Assembly: GCA_003194525.1 (NCBI GenBank) | Contig: NBIV01000375.1 | Span: 1-55,920, forward strand | Source of the DNA: Gracilariopsis chorda | Lineage: Eukaryota; Rhodophyta; Florideophyceae; Gracilariales; Gracilariaceae | DNA: 55,920 nt | Reading direction: 5' to 3' | Shown: positions 39,101-47,471 of the stretch, piece by piece | Layout: each line of letters begins with the position of its first letter | Numbering within the stretch: the stretch's first letter is position 1 | Made by a program: the position numbers and the translations under genes | Notes under the pieces: generated by a model | Told to the model about the DNA's origin: nothing | Seen by the model: the letters and a program-made list of their open reading frames with translations, nothing else | Databases searched by the model: none

Positions 39101-39655
39101 CGCGACCGCGTAGCCCACGCGCCTGCGCCCCCTGAGGGCTCATCACCGCTCGTGACAATCCCGGAGGATGACCTCGTAACTCCGCCAACGGATAATCTGC
39201 TTCCGTCCCGCCCACCCGTCTTACCGCACCCGGAACGGGAACTCTCGGATCTTCCGATTGCCGATCAACCGGTTGAGCGCGCCGCGCGTATCGTGAAACG
39301 CACGCTTGACCCCAAACGCCTAACCGTTACACCGCCCGCGGAGGTCCTTCAGCCTGAACCCACCCCCCTCTCACCTAAGGAGGGGGAGGGACGGGAATCG
39401 ATCGCGCCATCGCGGAAGGAAGCTCCGGCGTCGGACGGTGTCCCGTTTCATACGGCATCGTCGGATGAGCACCCCCGGAGCAGGGAGGAGTTGAACGCAT
39501 CTCGAAGCGAGAAGGCCGTCTCCGCGGACCCGGATGCACTCCTGTCGAGCGAGTCGCTGGGTAGCGAAGGAGGAAGTAGTGAACCGGACTCGGTGTGGTC
39601 ACTAATGTGGCGAATGATATCTCCGAGCACGGAGCACATACAACCTCGGTCATAA
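33197..39655 (+). CDS. gag-pol: Fused Gag-Pol polyprotein of element C, 2152 aa
   Basis: One uninterrupted frame from ATG 33197. Gag: capsid-like region with YYRLEDSS and RGSSRASEGGVTCWPEAV, then zinc knuckle CYICYLEGHTASQC at 595-608. Protease: LDTVAAPN, with DTV at 774-776 where A and B have DTG. RT: YLDD at 1250-1253. RNase H: EVDTDSSAHQVG and [23 protein letters not shown] zinc finger and D,D35E at Asp1705, Asp1765 and Glu1801. The C-terminus runs past the IN fold into an acidic linker with PKEGEGR encoded by the internal purine tract. Compared with A, a net insertion of about 28 nt after the QN-type end of gag brings gag and pol into one frame; the old slippery site remains at 35231-35237. 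Loss of the protease Gly suggests dependence on proteins from relatives. Confidence 0.96.
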   Translation: MLPTAPSSPRNGPQRNAAAARSRRSVPEQLLTDAVGLESQGIPSATSVPRAVTAVATTPPPVVETPSAVPPRPGSPKYHLLESRIDIANVAHASLSQQVTELERRWSDSLARDYSGDIRLLRADVNSILECLGTPAAFVEGYREFVEEVKTHMMRVTGRMDTLEALLREDLNAPRQEEVKVISTQRRSSHLPRHPGKRVHRYEVSSSSDSETSSSSSPSRSSREGRGRRRGEEPSSRATYTSHGAIRAREKGRRHLGLKELKPTNPLYRKLLSYRYYRLEDSSGTRSSRDTGRVKDLIRRMNVTMLKQKFSGEDPILVLDFLARFVQETDVLEMSEAQAYVALPYFLSGMAEDQYNSVRGSSRASEGGVTCWPEAVHYLLRSYATGTAISQAIVAVRDTKQKPGETETSYSTRLNKAFHRCGNVFTAFERCSMLVDGLDPGIRALVSRYREEKRKATYLELVQYAQAEGDTLRARDPRRRSSKALFVENETSSASLPNPGPPSGFADNIQYLGSLEQSLATSELPSTVTPPVVDPAFYANPGRVPPAPLAYASSATRHSRPGWSNPKQLAFQPQHPQHRGMMSHATGTRSAPLICYICYLEGHTASQCTLPIREMWKIVGNYENLPPEHKARVPSNSYEDAKAAVHNAQAREASKAANGNNPNLSERAQPHPAVDSVPKKLILGVSPTGGVSSKPKLKTPEAPPLRSPAKILTRKLAQEDVSSDHLVALRRPWIRSRNLRIPDRVLVMAKRNYKVYSDLGLSNQFMVRQLSVLDTVAAPNLINIGIIPPAMRKCIRIGPSLDLADANNNPLQTLGTIPLVLRLGTYVVKLDFIVCDSLAAPVILGCDFCDRFVEAIRPRSRSVELANGSTIPIVRKPLRHASRKRVPLPAAQEASNVDRASTKIRVAEPVSIPKESQVWVSVTSKHHGLQVVQPLPSLYEQRRLALANGIVSVEPDKPFKVLVANLGTTTQWLVKNQVLGNMLPHPLAILPTKIPISDVLGIQDPKEGEEVPFVPLDPARESSDSTVEEAQKSTTSASADTALDPEQALDKLDLDHINESHREKFRDMLRDFTAMLDGSLGTIGVTEHRIDLLPDTRPIAQHPYRAGPKARGEEKSQVEKMLRAGVIETAQSPWASPVVLVPKADGSWRFCVDYRRLNAVTVKDVYPIPRMDEYIDSLGSATVFTTLDANSGYWQVSIRKEDRDKTAFVCHQGLYRFKRMPFGLMNAPATFQKAIDILLARFKWTSCLVYLDDIIVFSNNLDDHLSHVREVLTVLRNAGITLKLGKCEFCADSVKYLGHIIRPGQLSIDEARVKSLREAKHPTNQTELRSFLGLCNVYRRFVPNFADLSAPLNALLRKGQPTELDVFDEAESSAFSSFVDAVTSPPVLALPHPDLPFEVDTDSSAHQVGCALFQVTEEGERHPIGYWSRSLNVHERNYLSEKECLAVVWALATLRPYLMGNHFKVHTDHSALRWLLEIREPSGRLMRWRLRLSEFTFDVLYKKGSLNTQADALSRLGTSAETEPVDDLEIPCFMAQSSEGTEEDDPDVNGDDICDDILAANPTDPPDDQVVPISSEEMIREQQQDSFCAQIRAPLNGGAQIPFAVNDRGYLVRLLTRTPQIVVPHTLQQRVLHLSHYAKLGAHPSGRKLYLTLRRDFYWPAMAFDCYAVRRSCVECAKNNVKLRKYSKKLTLFPARAPLEYVAIDILGELVKTKRGYKYLLVITDRFSKLVRTVPLKRITADVVARAFVTHWVFTYGPPVHLLSDNGSQFTSKFFQDVCRILGIKNMFTTTYHPQCNGQVERFNRTMLNALRAYVADHPMEWDLYTDAITYAYNTQVHRVTTLAPFELVLSRIPPSMAIEAQPNVSGYPSTRLYRDSWKEWLKNMVPTARKAMRKAQEAYKQNFDAKIRTPIPQVSEGDSVFLRKEYYNPEKEKRHKLSPIVNGPYRVVSVADDTVVLDIDNQFERVSRDRVAHAPAPPEGSSPLVTIPEDDLVTPPTDNLLPSRPPVLPHPERELSDLPIADQPVERAARIVKRTLDPKRLTVTPPAEVLQPEPTPLSPKEGEGRESIAPSRKEAPASDGVPFHTASSDEHPRSREELNASRSEKAVSADPDALLSSESLGSEGGSSEPDSVWSLMWRMISPSTEHIQPRS
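35231..35264 (+). other. Relic -1 frameshift signal in element C
   Basis: A AAA AAC followed by TAA (35231-35240), read in the frame gag would have without the 28-nt insertion, is a canonical -1 heptamer next to a stop. A hairpin CTCCC-CCAC-GGGAG (35251-35264) follows at the same 12-14 nt spacing as in A and B. Confidence 0.55.
36212..36227 (+). other. Internal purine tract between PR and RT of C
   Basis: AAGGAGGGGGAGGAGG shares the core of the 3' PPT (42659-42669). It is in frame as Lys/Glu/Gly codons. Confidence 0.5.
39377..39391 (+). other. Internal purine tract after integrase of C
   Basis: AAGGAGGGGGAGGGA, with the same core and location as in A and B. Confidence 0.55.
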
Positions 39656-40098
39656 CCAGTTTCGTGGTGAGCTGAAAAGCAACCGCGGACACGGAGAGTG
39701 TGGTTGACACTGCGTGCGCTACCGCAGAGCCCCACAAATGGACACTGTGACGCCACTGTCACGCGGACGAAGCCCGAAGTTCCAAACCGTGGAAAGGTGT
39801 ACACGTACATACCGCCGGCCGGCGTCAGGAGTACAGTCAAGACCCGCGTCGTGGAAAGACCGCGTGCGACACTTGCCGCCAGCGGCCAGCCAATCACAGT
39901 GTGTGATGCATGGCAATCCGCCTCCTGGCGTCGGAACCGTAGTGAACCGCCTCCCTCACCGTGAACGGTCAAACTCACCAGAGTTGCACGGGTCGCGTGG
40001 GAGAAGAGCTCGCGAGCTGCGAGTCAATAGGGGAATCCGGTTAGAACGGAAGGCCCTCCCCCCCCACAAGGAGAGGATTAGGAAGCGGAAAGACCGCA
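39656..40098 (+). other. Decayed linker between Pol and chromodomain in C
   Basis: Shifted frames of Arg, Pro, Ser and Thr-rich composition fill this stretch (for example 39714-40142 and 39698-39964), corresponding to the linker of A. No single frame joins pol to the chromodomain. Confidence 0.5.
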
Positions 40099-40443
40099 AT
40101 GCGGTATCAAGTCCCAGCACTCGCAGCGTCGAGGAAAGCTGACTTTGCCCGCAGGGTCGCGCCAATTTCAGGCAAGTCCCCTCACAGGGTTCTCCCCTTA
40201 AGCCCTGCCATGACGGGTCAGGAGCCGGCTACGTACGACCAGGAGTTTGTCGTTGACCACATCGTGGATCATGTTCTGGACTCCAAAGGAGTGTGGTTTT
40301 ACCAAATCCGATGGTACGGATACCCCCCGGAAGAGGACACATGGGAGCCCATTCAGCACCTTCCTCGTTCCAAGGTGATAACCTACCACCGCCGGACGCG
40401 GTTCCCACTCCCATCCACTTTGGACATGGCCCAGGTTGGGTAG
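40099..40443 (+). CDS. Chromodomain ORF of element C
   Basis: 114 residues with YDQEFVVDHIVDHVLDSKG, QIRWYGYPPEEDTWEPIQH and LPRSKVITYHRR, a full chromodomain with the conserved Trp of DTWEP. It starts at an ATG but is more likely the tail of a longer protein. The frame is -1 to gag-pol, as in A. A 15-bp direct repeat (ACCGCCTAGCGGTCC at 40586-40600 and 40628-40642) lies between this ORF and the convergent aORF. Confidence 0.8.
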   Translation: MRYQVPALAASRKADFARRVAPISGKSPHRVLPLSPAMTGQEPATYDQEFVVDHIVDHVLDSKGVWFYQIRWYGYPPEEDTWEPIQHLPRSKVITYHRRTRFPLPSTLDMAQVG

Positions 40444-40779
40444 GACGATACACTGCACTATGCAGAAGATTCCGAAGACGGAAGAGAAGTCTCCGAAGAG
40501 AAGAGGACACAGGAAGAGATCTGGCTACAGAAGGTTACACGAAGTAATGGACTGGATAGGGAAACCAATGGTCATTGGACGTCACACCGCCTAGCGGTCC
40601 GACCGAAGTAACGGTTTAATGAAGAATACCGCCTAGCGGTCCAGCATGAAGATGCTATGAAGAAGAAAAAGAAGAGTCCGAACATACGGATATAGAAGAA
40701 GGAAGTCGTTTACCACAAGCTATGGAGCGTTAAGCGCTAACCTATATCAGGTGTGCGTGCCACGGTCCAGGATCCTGAC

Positions 40780-42620
40780 TTAGGATGAGCCGCTCGTTGG
40801 CGGTTGGTAGTTCGCAGACGCGAAAGCCAATAACTCGCTCACGCTGGTGAGGTTGGAAGGCGCAACCACTCCAATGGACTGGAGGTGAGCCCTGAGGGCA
40901 ACGGCCTGAGGGTCCACGGGGACCGGAGATGCGGTAGACGGAGAAGCAGCCGCACTGGCGGCCATATTCCAGCCATCTGGAGCAGCCACATGCTGGCCGG
41001 ATCCGTCGAGATCGTTGACCATCGCCGTTACCGGGGCTACGGCCTCCTCCACCTCATCGGGGTCGTCATCCACCATTGGATCATCCTCGTAGGAACCGTG
41101 CCAGTCATCGGAAAACATGAACCCAACCGGGTGGCCTCGCGGAACGGAGCGTGGTACATCGCGTAACGCTAGCGCGTGAGCCCGTGAAGTCACGGATACC
41201 TCCCAAGGGTCATAGAAGACGAAGTTGCCAGCGTTTGGATTTCTCCGGCCTGGAGAGCGATCATGCCTGGAAGGCTCACCGTCAGGGACGTTGGAGACTG
41301 GGACTGTATCCCAGTTAACCATATCGATGGTGTTCAGAAGGCACTGAAGCTCATCCACATTGGCTTCGGATCCCAGAGGGATATAGAGATCCAATCGGCG
41401 GATAACCTGGCGTAGGTGAGGAGGAATGTACCACAGACGGTTCTTGTCGTACACCTCCCAGAGGAGAAATGCGGCAACGCGAGCAGCCCATTCGGCGAGG
41501 AAGAGAGTCCAGTAACCGGAATCCGGATTGTTGATTAATCGTGAACCGATGTAGCTGAGGCACGGAGGCATCTCCGCAAAGCATCCCCTCGGGACTTCGA
41601 ACCTGCTCCACCAATGGGGAAGAGGTGCATACCGGCCGCGCATCGCGGATGGACGGAGCCTCTCGACCTCGAGATTTTGGTATGGTACCAGGAACCCGAA
41701 GCGGGAGCGCGCCTTTCGCTCAAACCGGAGTCGGTCGAAGAAGGATCCGCGATGATTCGGACGACGAAGATATCGGAACTCTGCACGCAGAATTGGGCGC
41801 CTCCAGAGGAGCATCCCGGCTTCTATTGGAGTAGACCGGAACGGTGTAGATGGCTGGTAGGCAGCAAGGTTCTCGCAGTATGAGACTTCACCGTAGGTAC
41901 GGTACCGCGAGAGGTCAAAGCTGTATTCCGTTGGTATCAGCTCATCCGGATAACTCGCGCGGGCGAGACGGTCGTAGGCGACCTTGGCAATCCCGGCACG
42001 GGCGTCATTCAGCGTCTCGAAACCATATCTGGTGCGCTTCCGTGCGAGGAACTGTGGCTCTACCGCGATACGCGTCCTCCAGTCGAAGGAGTCGACCATA
42101 TCCCGGCCTAGTCCCCCTGGGAGCTCGCCCTCCTCCACATAGAAGTCGATGAGGTCCGAGTCGGAAACCAATGTGGGGTGGAACCAGGGCGCACGCGAAA
42201 AGAGGAGAGCGTCTTCCCGGGGATTGCGGGCCCAAAGTGTCGATGGTGACACCCAGCCGGCGGCGGTCGCAGTGATCGGTATCGCTTGGGCGGAATTCCA
42301 GGCGGCGATACTCGCGGCATCCGAGGCATCCAAGGTTGGAACATGAGACGATCCTCCAGGCAGAGGCAAGGAGAGGAACCCAGAGGTTGGGTGACGAACC
42401 CACGACCCCGGCGTCGCGAAGGAAGGTTGCCGCTCGCGGAAGTCCCCTGCGGGGCGCCCGCAGGCGGGTTGTTCGAAAACGGAGTGTTGGTCATAGTAGA
42501 GAGGGGCGCAGAGTCTGTTGAAGAAGGTACTGAGGGTTGATCAGTTGTAACCGTGTTGGTACGGGGGACCGGTATCTCGGCGATTCCCTTGTCGGGACTA
42601 TTTATACCCTCGCGCCTCAT
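40780..42620 (-). pseudogene. Antisense ORF (aORF) of element C, one frameshift
   Basis: ATG 42620 (MRREGINSPD) is 52 bp from the 3' LTR. Its frame holds a Ser/Thr/Pro-rich N-terminus (an alternative ATG is at 42494) and stays open to about 42108, but homology passes to another frame near 42.40 kb. There the 529-aa frame 42369-40780 carries the conserved core: APWFHPT, DSFDWRTRIAV, RPILRAEFRYLRR, RFGFLVPYQNLEVERL, GRYAPLPHWW, RGCFAEMPP, FLLWEVYDKNRLWYIP, IRRLDLYIPLGSEANVDE, NFVFYDPWE, GHPVGFMFSDDW and DPMVDDDPDEVEE. The TTG at 42369 is not a likely start. It is more diverged from A and B than they are from each other. Span (1841 nt) equals that of A. Confidence 0.8.
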
Positions 42621-42658
42621 CTCCTCACGTTCTATACTCACGTTCGTTTTCGGCCCTT

Positions 42659-42671
42659 AAGGAGGGGGATG
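42659..42671 (+). other. 3' polypurine tract of element C
   Basis: AAGGAGGGGGATG abuts the 3' LTR at 42672. Confidence 0.85.
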
Positions 42672-43584
42672 TGTAGTGCAATACATTCCCGCGTACGGGC
42701 GATGGTGAAACTCATATCTGAGGTGTACTCGGTGCGAGCGATGAGGCGGGATGCATGAATTTTAGCCCCCGTTTACCGGGCTAATTGGCGGTCGGGTTAC
42801 CCAGGGTGGTTATGGGAACATTCATATTTTGTGGTACCTGCCTGGCAAGGGTGGTGGACACGTGGCTACAGCCCCGGCCAGGAGGCCCAAAACGGCTACT
42901 TGTTTTAGTATAGTTTAGGGGTTAATTTTACTTAGGCTAGTGCACTACCTACTGTACTGCACTGAGCTAGTACTTGAGCGTCGGCCGCACGGCGGCGAGC
43001 TCACCAAGAAAAGTAACAAGAGTTCGGCTCCGACTCTATTCGCCATGCGAAGTGTCTAACTCCTCGCGGAGGTACACCGCTTGCCCGATAGTTTCACCCG
43101 ACTCGCACCACCGAGGAGACCGTGCTCGTCGTACCCAGTGGGTTGTGACCACTCGTGGTATTCATTGTTGTCGTGTGACCGCCCGTACAGGCCCTATCTC
43201 CGCCCCAGTTTTGGGTATTGATATTACCGACGTGTGTCGTGAGACCGTGAGACCATCCCTTCCCCTCATATCCCCTAACCGCCGCGCGGTGCGTGTTCGT
43301 GTGTGTGTATCGGCACCCCCCTCCGGGGTCTGTTCCCGCTTTCCGCACGCCCCCGTCGGGTGGTCCCTTTCCCTCTTTTGTTCCCCTGTTCGCAGGCCAC
43401 TTCCGGACCAGCCGTGGTTCCGACCCGTTCTAACCCCTAAACCTCCGAGGTACATCCAGGCTCCCGACGGAGTTACACCCGTCATACGGGACACGGAGGG
43501 CTCTACCCAGCTGGGCCTACCTCTCCAAGAGAGCAAGGCTTCGAGCTGCCTTGGGTGCCTTTCCCACACCGGGATTGCACCACA
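42672..43584 (+). repeat. 3' LTR of element C
   Basis: 913 bp, ends as in the 5' LTR, followed by CAAGG (43585-43589). Confidence 0.96.
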
Positions 43585-43589
43585 CAAGG

Positions 43590-43810
43590 TCGGCGTAAAC
43601 CTTGTAGTTGCGCTTGGCCATGACCAAGACTCTATCCGGGATCCGGGGGTCTTCACTCCGTATCCACGGGCGACGCAGCACAGAAAGGTGTGCAGAGTCT
43701 GCGTCTGCGGTGTCCTTCCTTGAAAGGATTTTCAGCGGGGAGCGAGGCGTCAACAGACTCATCTCTGAGGACGCCTCTCCCAAAGGGGAGACTCCCTCAG
43801 TTAGTTTTCC
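43590..43810 (-). pseudogene. pol: Start of pol of element B, with -1 frameshift signal
   Basis: On the minus strand, G GAA AAC (43810-43804) precedes the gag stop TAA (43803-43801). Pol is open in the -1 frame: GKLTEGVSPLGEASSE and on through PRSPLKILSRK and MAKRNYKVYADL, where C is inserted. A perfect hairpin TCTCCC-CTTT-GGGAGA (43791-43776) follows the heptamer by 12 nt. The continuation is at 32120. Confidence 0.8.
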
Positions 43811-45954
43811 TGGGAGGTTCCCGCCGTAGGCGGTAGTACAGGATCCTCGAACACGAGAGCTTCGTTCCGGGGGCCGGGGTTTTTATCCGCATAAGCGGTG
43901 TTTGCGTCGGACGTTTGCGCGACTTCCCGATTCGGGTTAATTGAAGCTAGCCGCGCACGCGGGATATGTGGCAAGGCATGCGAGAAGTCTGTTTTAGCAC
44001 GTAGGTAGGAAGCCGTCGGAAGGGAACGTTTCTCCTCTGAAGTGAGGGCCTCGTAATTTGCCACCACCTTGGCCATATCCTTCAGTGAGCAAAGACACTG
44101 AGGGGATGTATGGCCATGGGTGTACCAAAGGTGGCAAATTAGAGCCAACACGGCGACGCACCGGTTAGTATCCCGAGCATTGGAGAAGCGTACCGCCAGG
44201 TGGGTGTCATTCCATCCAGGCCGTTGATAACGGGATTGGCCGTTCATAAATGGGACTCGTGGCGGGTGAACGCCATTGTTCCCCACGTACAATACGGGGT
44301 TGTCTTGCGCCGTTTCGAACATGTCCTCCGTCGTTGACGGTAAGTCCGTGGTTGGTATAGACACACCATTCCCTCTGCAGATTGCACGGTGTCGTATCCC
44401 TGTGGGGGGGTTCTATCCGCAAAAGTGACGGCGATGAGGAGTCACTCTCCAGCACCAACGCCTTGGCGGGCCTAGACCGAGGACTCGGAGTTCTTGCACG
44501 AAGTGCTTCCCCTTCCGCTCGAGCGTGTTGAACAAGCTCGAGATAGGTGACCCTCCACTTGTCATCGCAGTAACGAGTGACAAGACTCCGGATTGCCGGG
44601 TCAAGGCCATCGATGAACATGGTACAACGTTCCCCTGCGGGGTATACATTCCCACAACGGTGCAAGGCCTTGTTAAGGCGCACCGAGTAATCGGTTTCAA
44701 TCTCACCTGAGCGCTGACGAGTATCTGGCAAAGCGAGGATTGCCCCCTGAGTGATGGTATTGGTGGCATAGGAGCGCAAAAAAATATTGTACCGACTCCG
44801 GCCAGCAGGTTACTCCTTCCTCTGAGGCACGAGATGATCCTCTGACAGAGGTGTACTGGTCTTCTGCCACTCCCCGTAAGAAATACGGTAATGCAAAATA
44901 GGCTTGCCCCTCGTTCATTCCGAGGATATCGGCTTCCGCTACAAAGCGGGAAAGAAAGTCCAACAACATAATTGGGTCTTCCCCAGTAAAATACTGGTTA
45001 CGCAGTGAGAGTTGCATACGTTTTATGCACTCTTTCACCTTCCCCGTGCCACGGGGTGTACGTCCTAAAGAGGAATCTTCGAGCCGGTAGTACCGGTAGG
45101 ACAATAGGTTCCGATACAACGGGCTCGTCGGTTTTATTTCCCTGAGGCCAGGGTGTGTTCTCCTCTTGCTGCGGGTCCGAATTCCACCTTGGGTGGCGGA
45201 TGACCGCCTAGAGCCGGAAGAATGGCCTCGTTTCTCGTCCTCCGAATCGGAGTCCGAGGAAGTAGAACCATCTGACCCGTTTCGGGATGAGTCCGATGAT
45301 GTCGTAGAATCAGAATCCGAGTGATCTCGTTTGTGTTTGCGCTTATAGCGGCGTTTTTTTTCTTCCAGCATGCTGGTCTTGGTGTAACGCAGCTGGTGCC
45401 GGATCATCTGGGGACTGTTTATCCATGAGGATAAACGGCTCTAACGTCTCCAGACGGGCACGAACTCGATCAAATCGACAGTCAACTCCTTCTATGAAGG
45501 TAGCGGGTTGCCCCAAACTCTCTAACATAGAGTTGACATCGGACCGTAAGATACGGAGATCCTCTGCGACCACCTTTGTAGGGGTGTCCATCACCTCCTC
45601 ACGGAGGGTTTGGAATTCCGCGACAAGGGTGTCGTGGGCGGTCCACAAAGCGTGAACCTGAGATTCCAGGGAATTCCCCTGGGGGGTGTTATCCCCCGTC
45701 AGACGGGGTTCAGGTGCGGCGGCGGCCACGGCCGTAGCCAGATGAGCACCATCCACGGCATTCGATAACGGAGTCGACGTGGATTTCCGGGGTTCCCGGG
45801 GTGGGTTTAGAGTCCTAGACGAGGCACCCCCAGCATGGCTGGATTTAGCCCTAGTCGGGATCCGACAAACGAACCGAACTTCGGGGTTATCTCCACCATT
45901 GTGGGAGCGACTGCAGGTAGTCGCAGGCTCCGCAGAGAAGGGCTTCCTCGACAT
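43801..45954 (-). pseudogene. gag: Gag of element B, frameshifted
   Basis: ATG 45954 gives MSRKPFSAEP as in A. The frame breaks at a run of eight T (plus strand, near 45354-45361), again at a run of A (near 44780-44786), and again near 44.4 kb before the last frame 44364-43801. Conserved gag blocks are present in order, including YYRLEDSS and RGSSRASEEGVTCWPESV. The zinc knuckle reads CHLWYTHGHTSPQC, with the second Cys changed to Trp. Two of the shifts fall at homopolymers, so sequencing error is possible there. Confidence 0.85.
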
Positions 45955-46049
45955 GAGGGCCAACCGTTACGACGGGAAAACAACGGAACTTCCGGAAAAC
46001 AAACAAAAGTAACCAAACCTCGACAGAGGTAAGCAAACACCAAAACCGA

Positions 46050-46067
46050 TTCTAGGTCGGGAGACCA
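46050..46067 (-). other. Primer binding site of element B
   Basis: The minus strand reads TGGTCTCCCGACCTAGAA three bases after the 5' LTR, identical to A and C. Confidence 0.85.
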
Positions 46068-46070
46068 CTT

Positions 46071-46867
46071 TGTAGTGCAATGCCCGGAAGCGGGAGTGCA
46101 CCGAAAGACGTTCGGGATCTTTCCTCCTTAGAGGTGAGCCCAGTTGGGTAGAGCCCTCCCAGGAGTGGTACGACTATGTTGGGTTGTAAGGCCGAGGCCA
46201 CCCGTCGCGACTTGCGCAGGGGGGTTGAGGCAAGAATCGGGTATCCGCAGGAGCAGTGTATGGGGGTGGTCGTCCTCTAGATAGGTGAGGTTTCGCCGTT
46301 AGTGGCACGTGCGAACATGAGCCGTGGGTAGCGGGAAAGCCACGCTGTAAAGGGAAAAATAAGGGGGAGCTGAGTCACGAGTGTCGTGACGAAGACTAAC
46401 GGCAGTGCCGGTAAATAAATCTTATACAAGGCGAACACCAAGACAGCTGGAATAATAATCCCAATAATCAGGGTCCTTTAGGTAGGCAAGGGGGTTAGAC
46501 TTCCCGTATGCGACGGTGCTTCCCTCCAAAGAAGAGTAGAGAAAACGCGAAGGCGGTGGGGTCAAGAGCGAGTTCCCCAGGTTGTGGTCCCTTGTTGGGG
46601 AAGGGTTACTGGTGCAACGTCAACCCGCCGGCCCACTAAGTACTAACCATCCCAGAAGTGGGTGTAAAAATAATAAATAGAATTAACTAAATTACTCCAC
46701 TTTGGTGGTTCATGCCCACTACTGTGACCAACCGCCAATTGACTCTTCCGTTTCCCACGTGTCAAATCCACTATTAGTGGTCGTAGTTCATGCAATGACT
46801 ACATTACCGAAACATTCGGGAAATCAACCAAGTAACAAGAATCCCTCTCTGAGGGCATTGCAATTCA
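46071..46867 (-). repeat. 5' LTR of element B
   Basis: About 797 bp; minus-strand ends TGAATTGCAATG...CATTGCACTACA. It matches 23905-24698 with about 5% differences. Confidence 0.9.
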
Positions 46868-47471
46868 ATACTCAAGGGAGGGCGGCCTTGCCGTTTCACC
46901 CTGAAATAAAGACAAGCTGTGACTCGGCTCTGAGTTTATCGCCTGCGCGAAGTGACCAAATCCTGCTGGGGTTTCACCGCGTTCAGTCTCGTTATAATCA
47001 CCCGCATAGTATCACCAAGGGCCGCTGATTTGTATTACCCCGTGGGCTCGCCCACTGTTCACTGTTTTTACCGTTTTGGTTACTTTCTATTGTGGGAACG
47101 GATAGCCGTTCGACTCAGTATTGAATTTTGCCGTGCTGGCTGAATAAGAAATACCCCCCACCGCCGGGTCTCTTTCGGCTTTCCGCACTACCCGCCGGGC
47201 TGTACCCTCCCTTTTGGTTTCTCACCTTTTTCCCTTTTCCCTTTCTGGAGTCTCCGTGTACCGGAATACTGCTCACACGGACCTGTGCACTACGTTGACC
47301 AGCTGGTAACCCGATTCTCGGTACCACCTCCGTCGGTATAGCCGGACGCCATCTCGGTTTTACACCCGAACACCGTGTGGTACGGAGGACCCTGTGGCTG
47401 CGCCTACATCGCAAGAGAGCAAGGCTGCGAACACCTTCGGAGGATTTCCCGCATAGGGATATTGCTCCACA
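46868..47471 (+). repeat. Truncated gypsy LTR (E) abutting element B
   Basis: The last part is clearly related to the LTR of C: CAAGAGAGCAAGGCT near 47412 and an end reading ATTGCTCCACA at 47461-47471. Earlier parts align more loosely (CGCGAAGTG, CTTTCCGCAC). It is plus-oriented and lacks its 5' part, which would lie where B begins. No PBS follows, so it is a solo or 3' LTR. Confidence 0.65.

Larger units (their letters stand above)
32126..43584 (+). mobile_element. Ty3/gypsy chromodomain retrotransposon C (young)
   Basis: 11,459 bp, with two 913-bp LTRs (32126-33038 and 42672-43584) that differ at about six positions by eye, ends TGTAGTGCAAT...ATTGCACCACA and duplication CAAGG. It encodes a single fused Gag-Pol ORF of 2152 residues, a separate chromodomain and a minus-strand aORF. 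It is the youngest element in the window. The protease active site is altered (DTV), and the aORF has one frameshift. Confidence 0.97.
23905..46867 (-). mobile_element. Ty3/gypsy chromodomain retrotransposon B, split by element C
   Basis: LTRs at 46071-46867 (5') and 23905-24698 (3') are of one family and about 5% diverged. Gag and the first part of pol lie at 43590-45954, and the rest of pol at 28130-32120. Joining across C with one copy of CAAGG restores a codon-perfect protease segment (VYADLGLDTHFMV), so the halves are one element. Length without C is about 11.5 kb. Gag and pol have at least eight lesions. No target-site duplication is found: the 5' flank reads AGTAT and the 3' flank TTTGA on the minus strand. 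Confidence 0.92.

Noticed and set aside
23905..46867. The left (23.9-32.1 kb) and right (43.6-46.9 kb) gypsy parts as two different elements
   Set aside because: The CAAGG duplication and codon-exact continuity of protease across element C show that they are one element.
46868..47471. E as the 5' LTR of a further element to the right
   Set aside because: No PBS follows 47471 and no gag-like sequence lies downstream.
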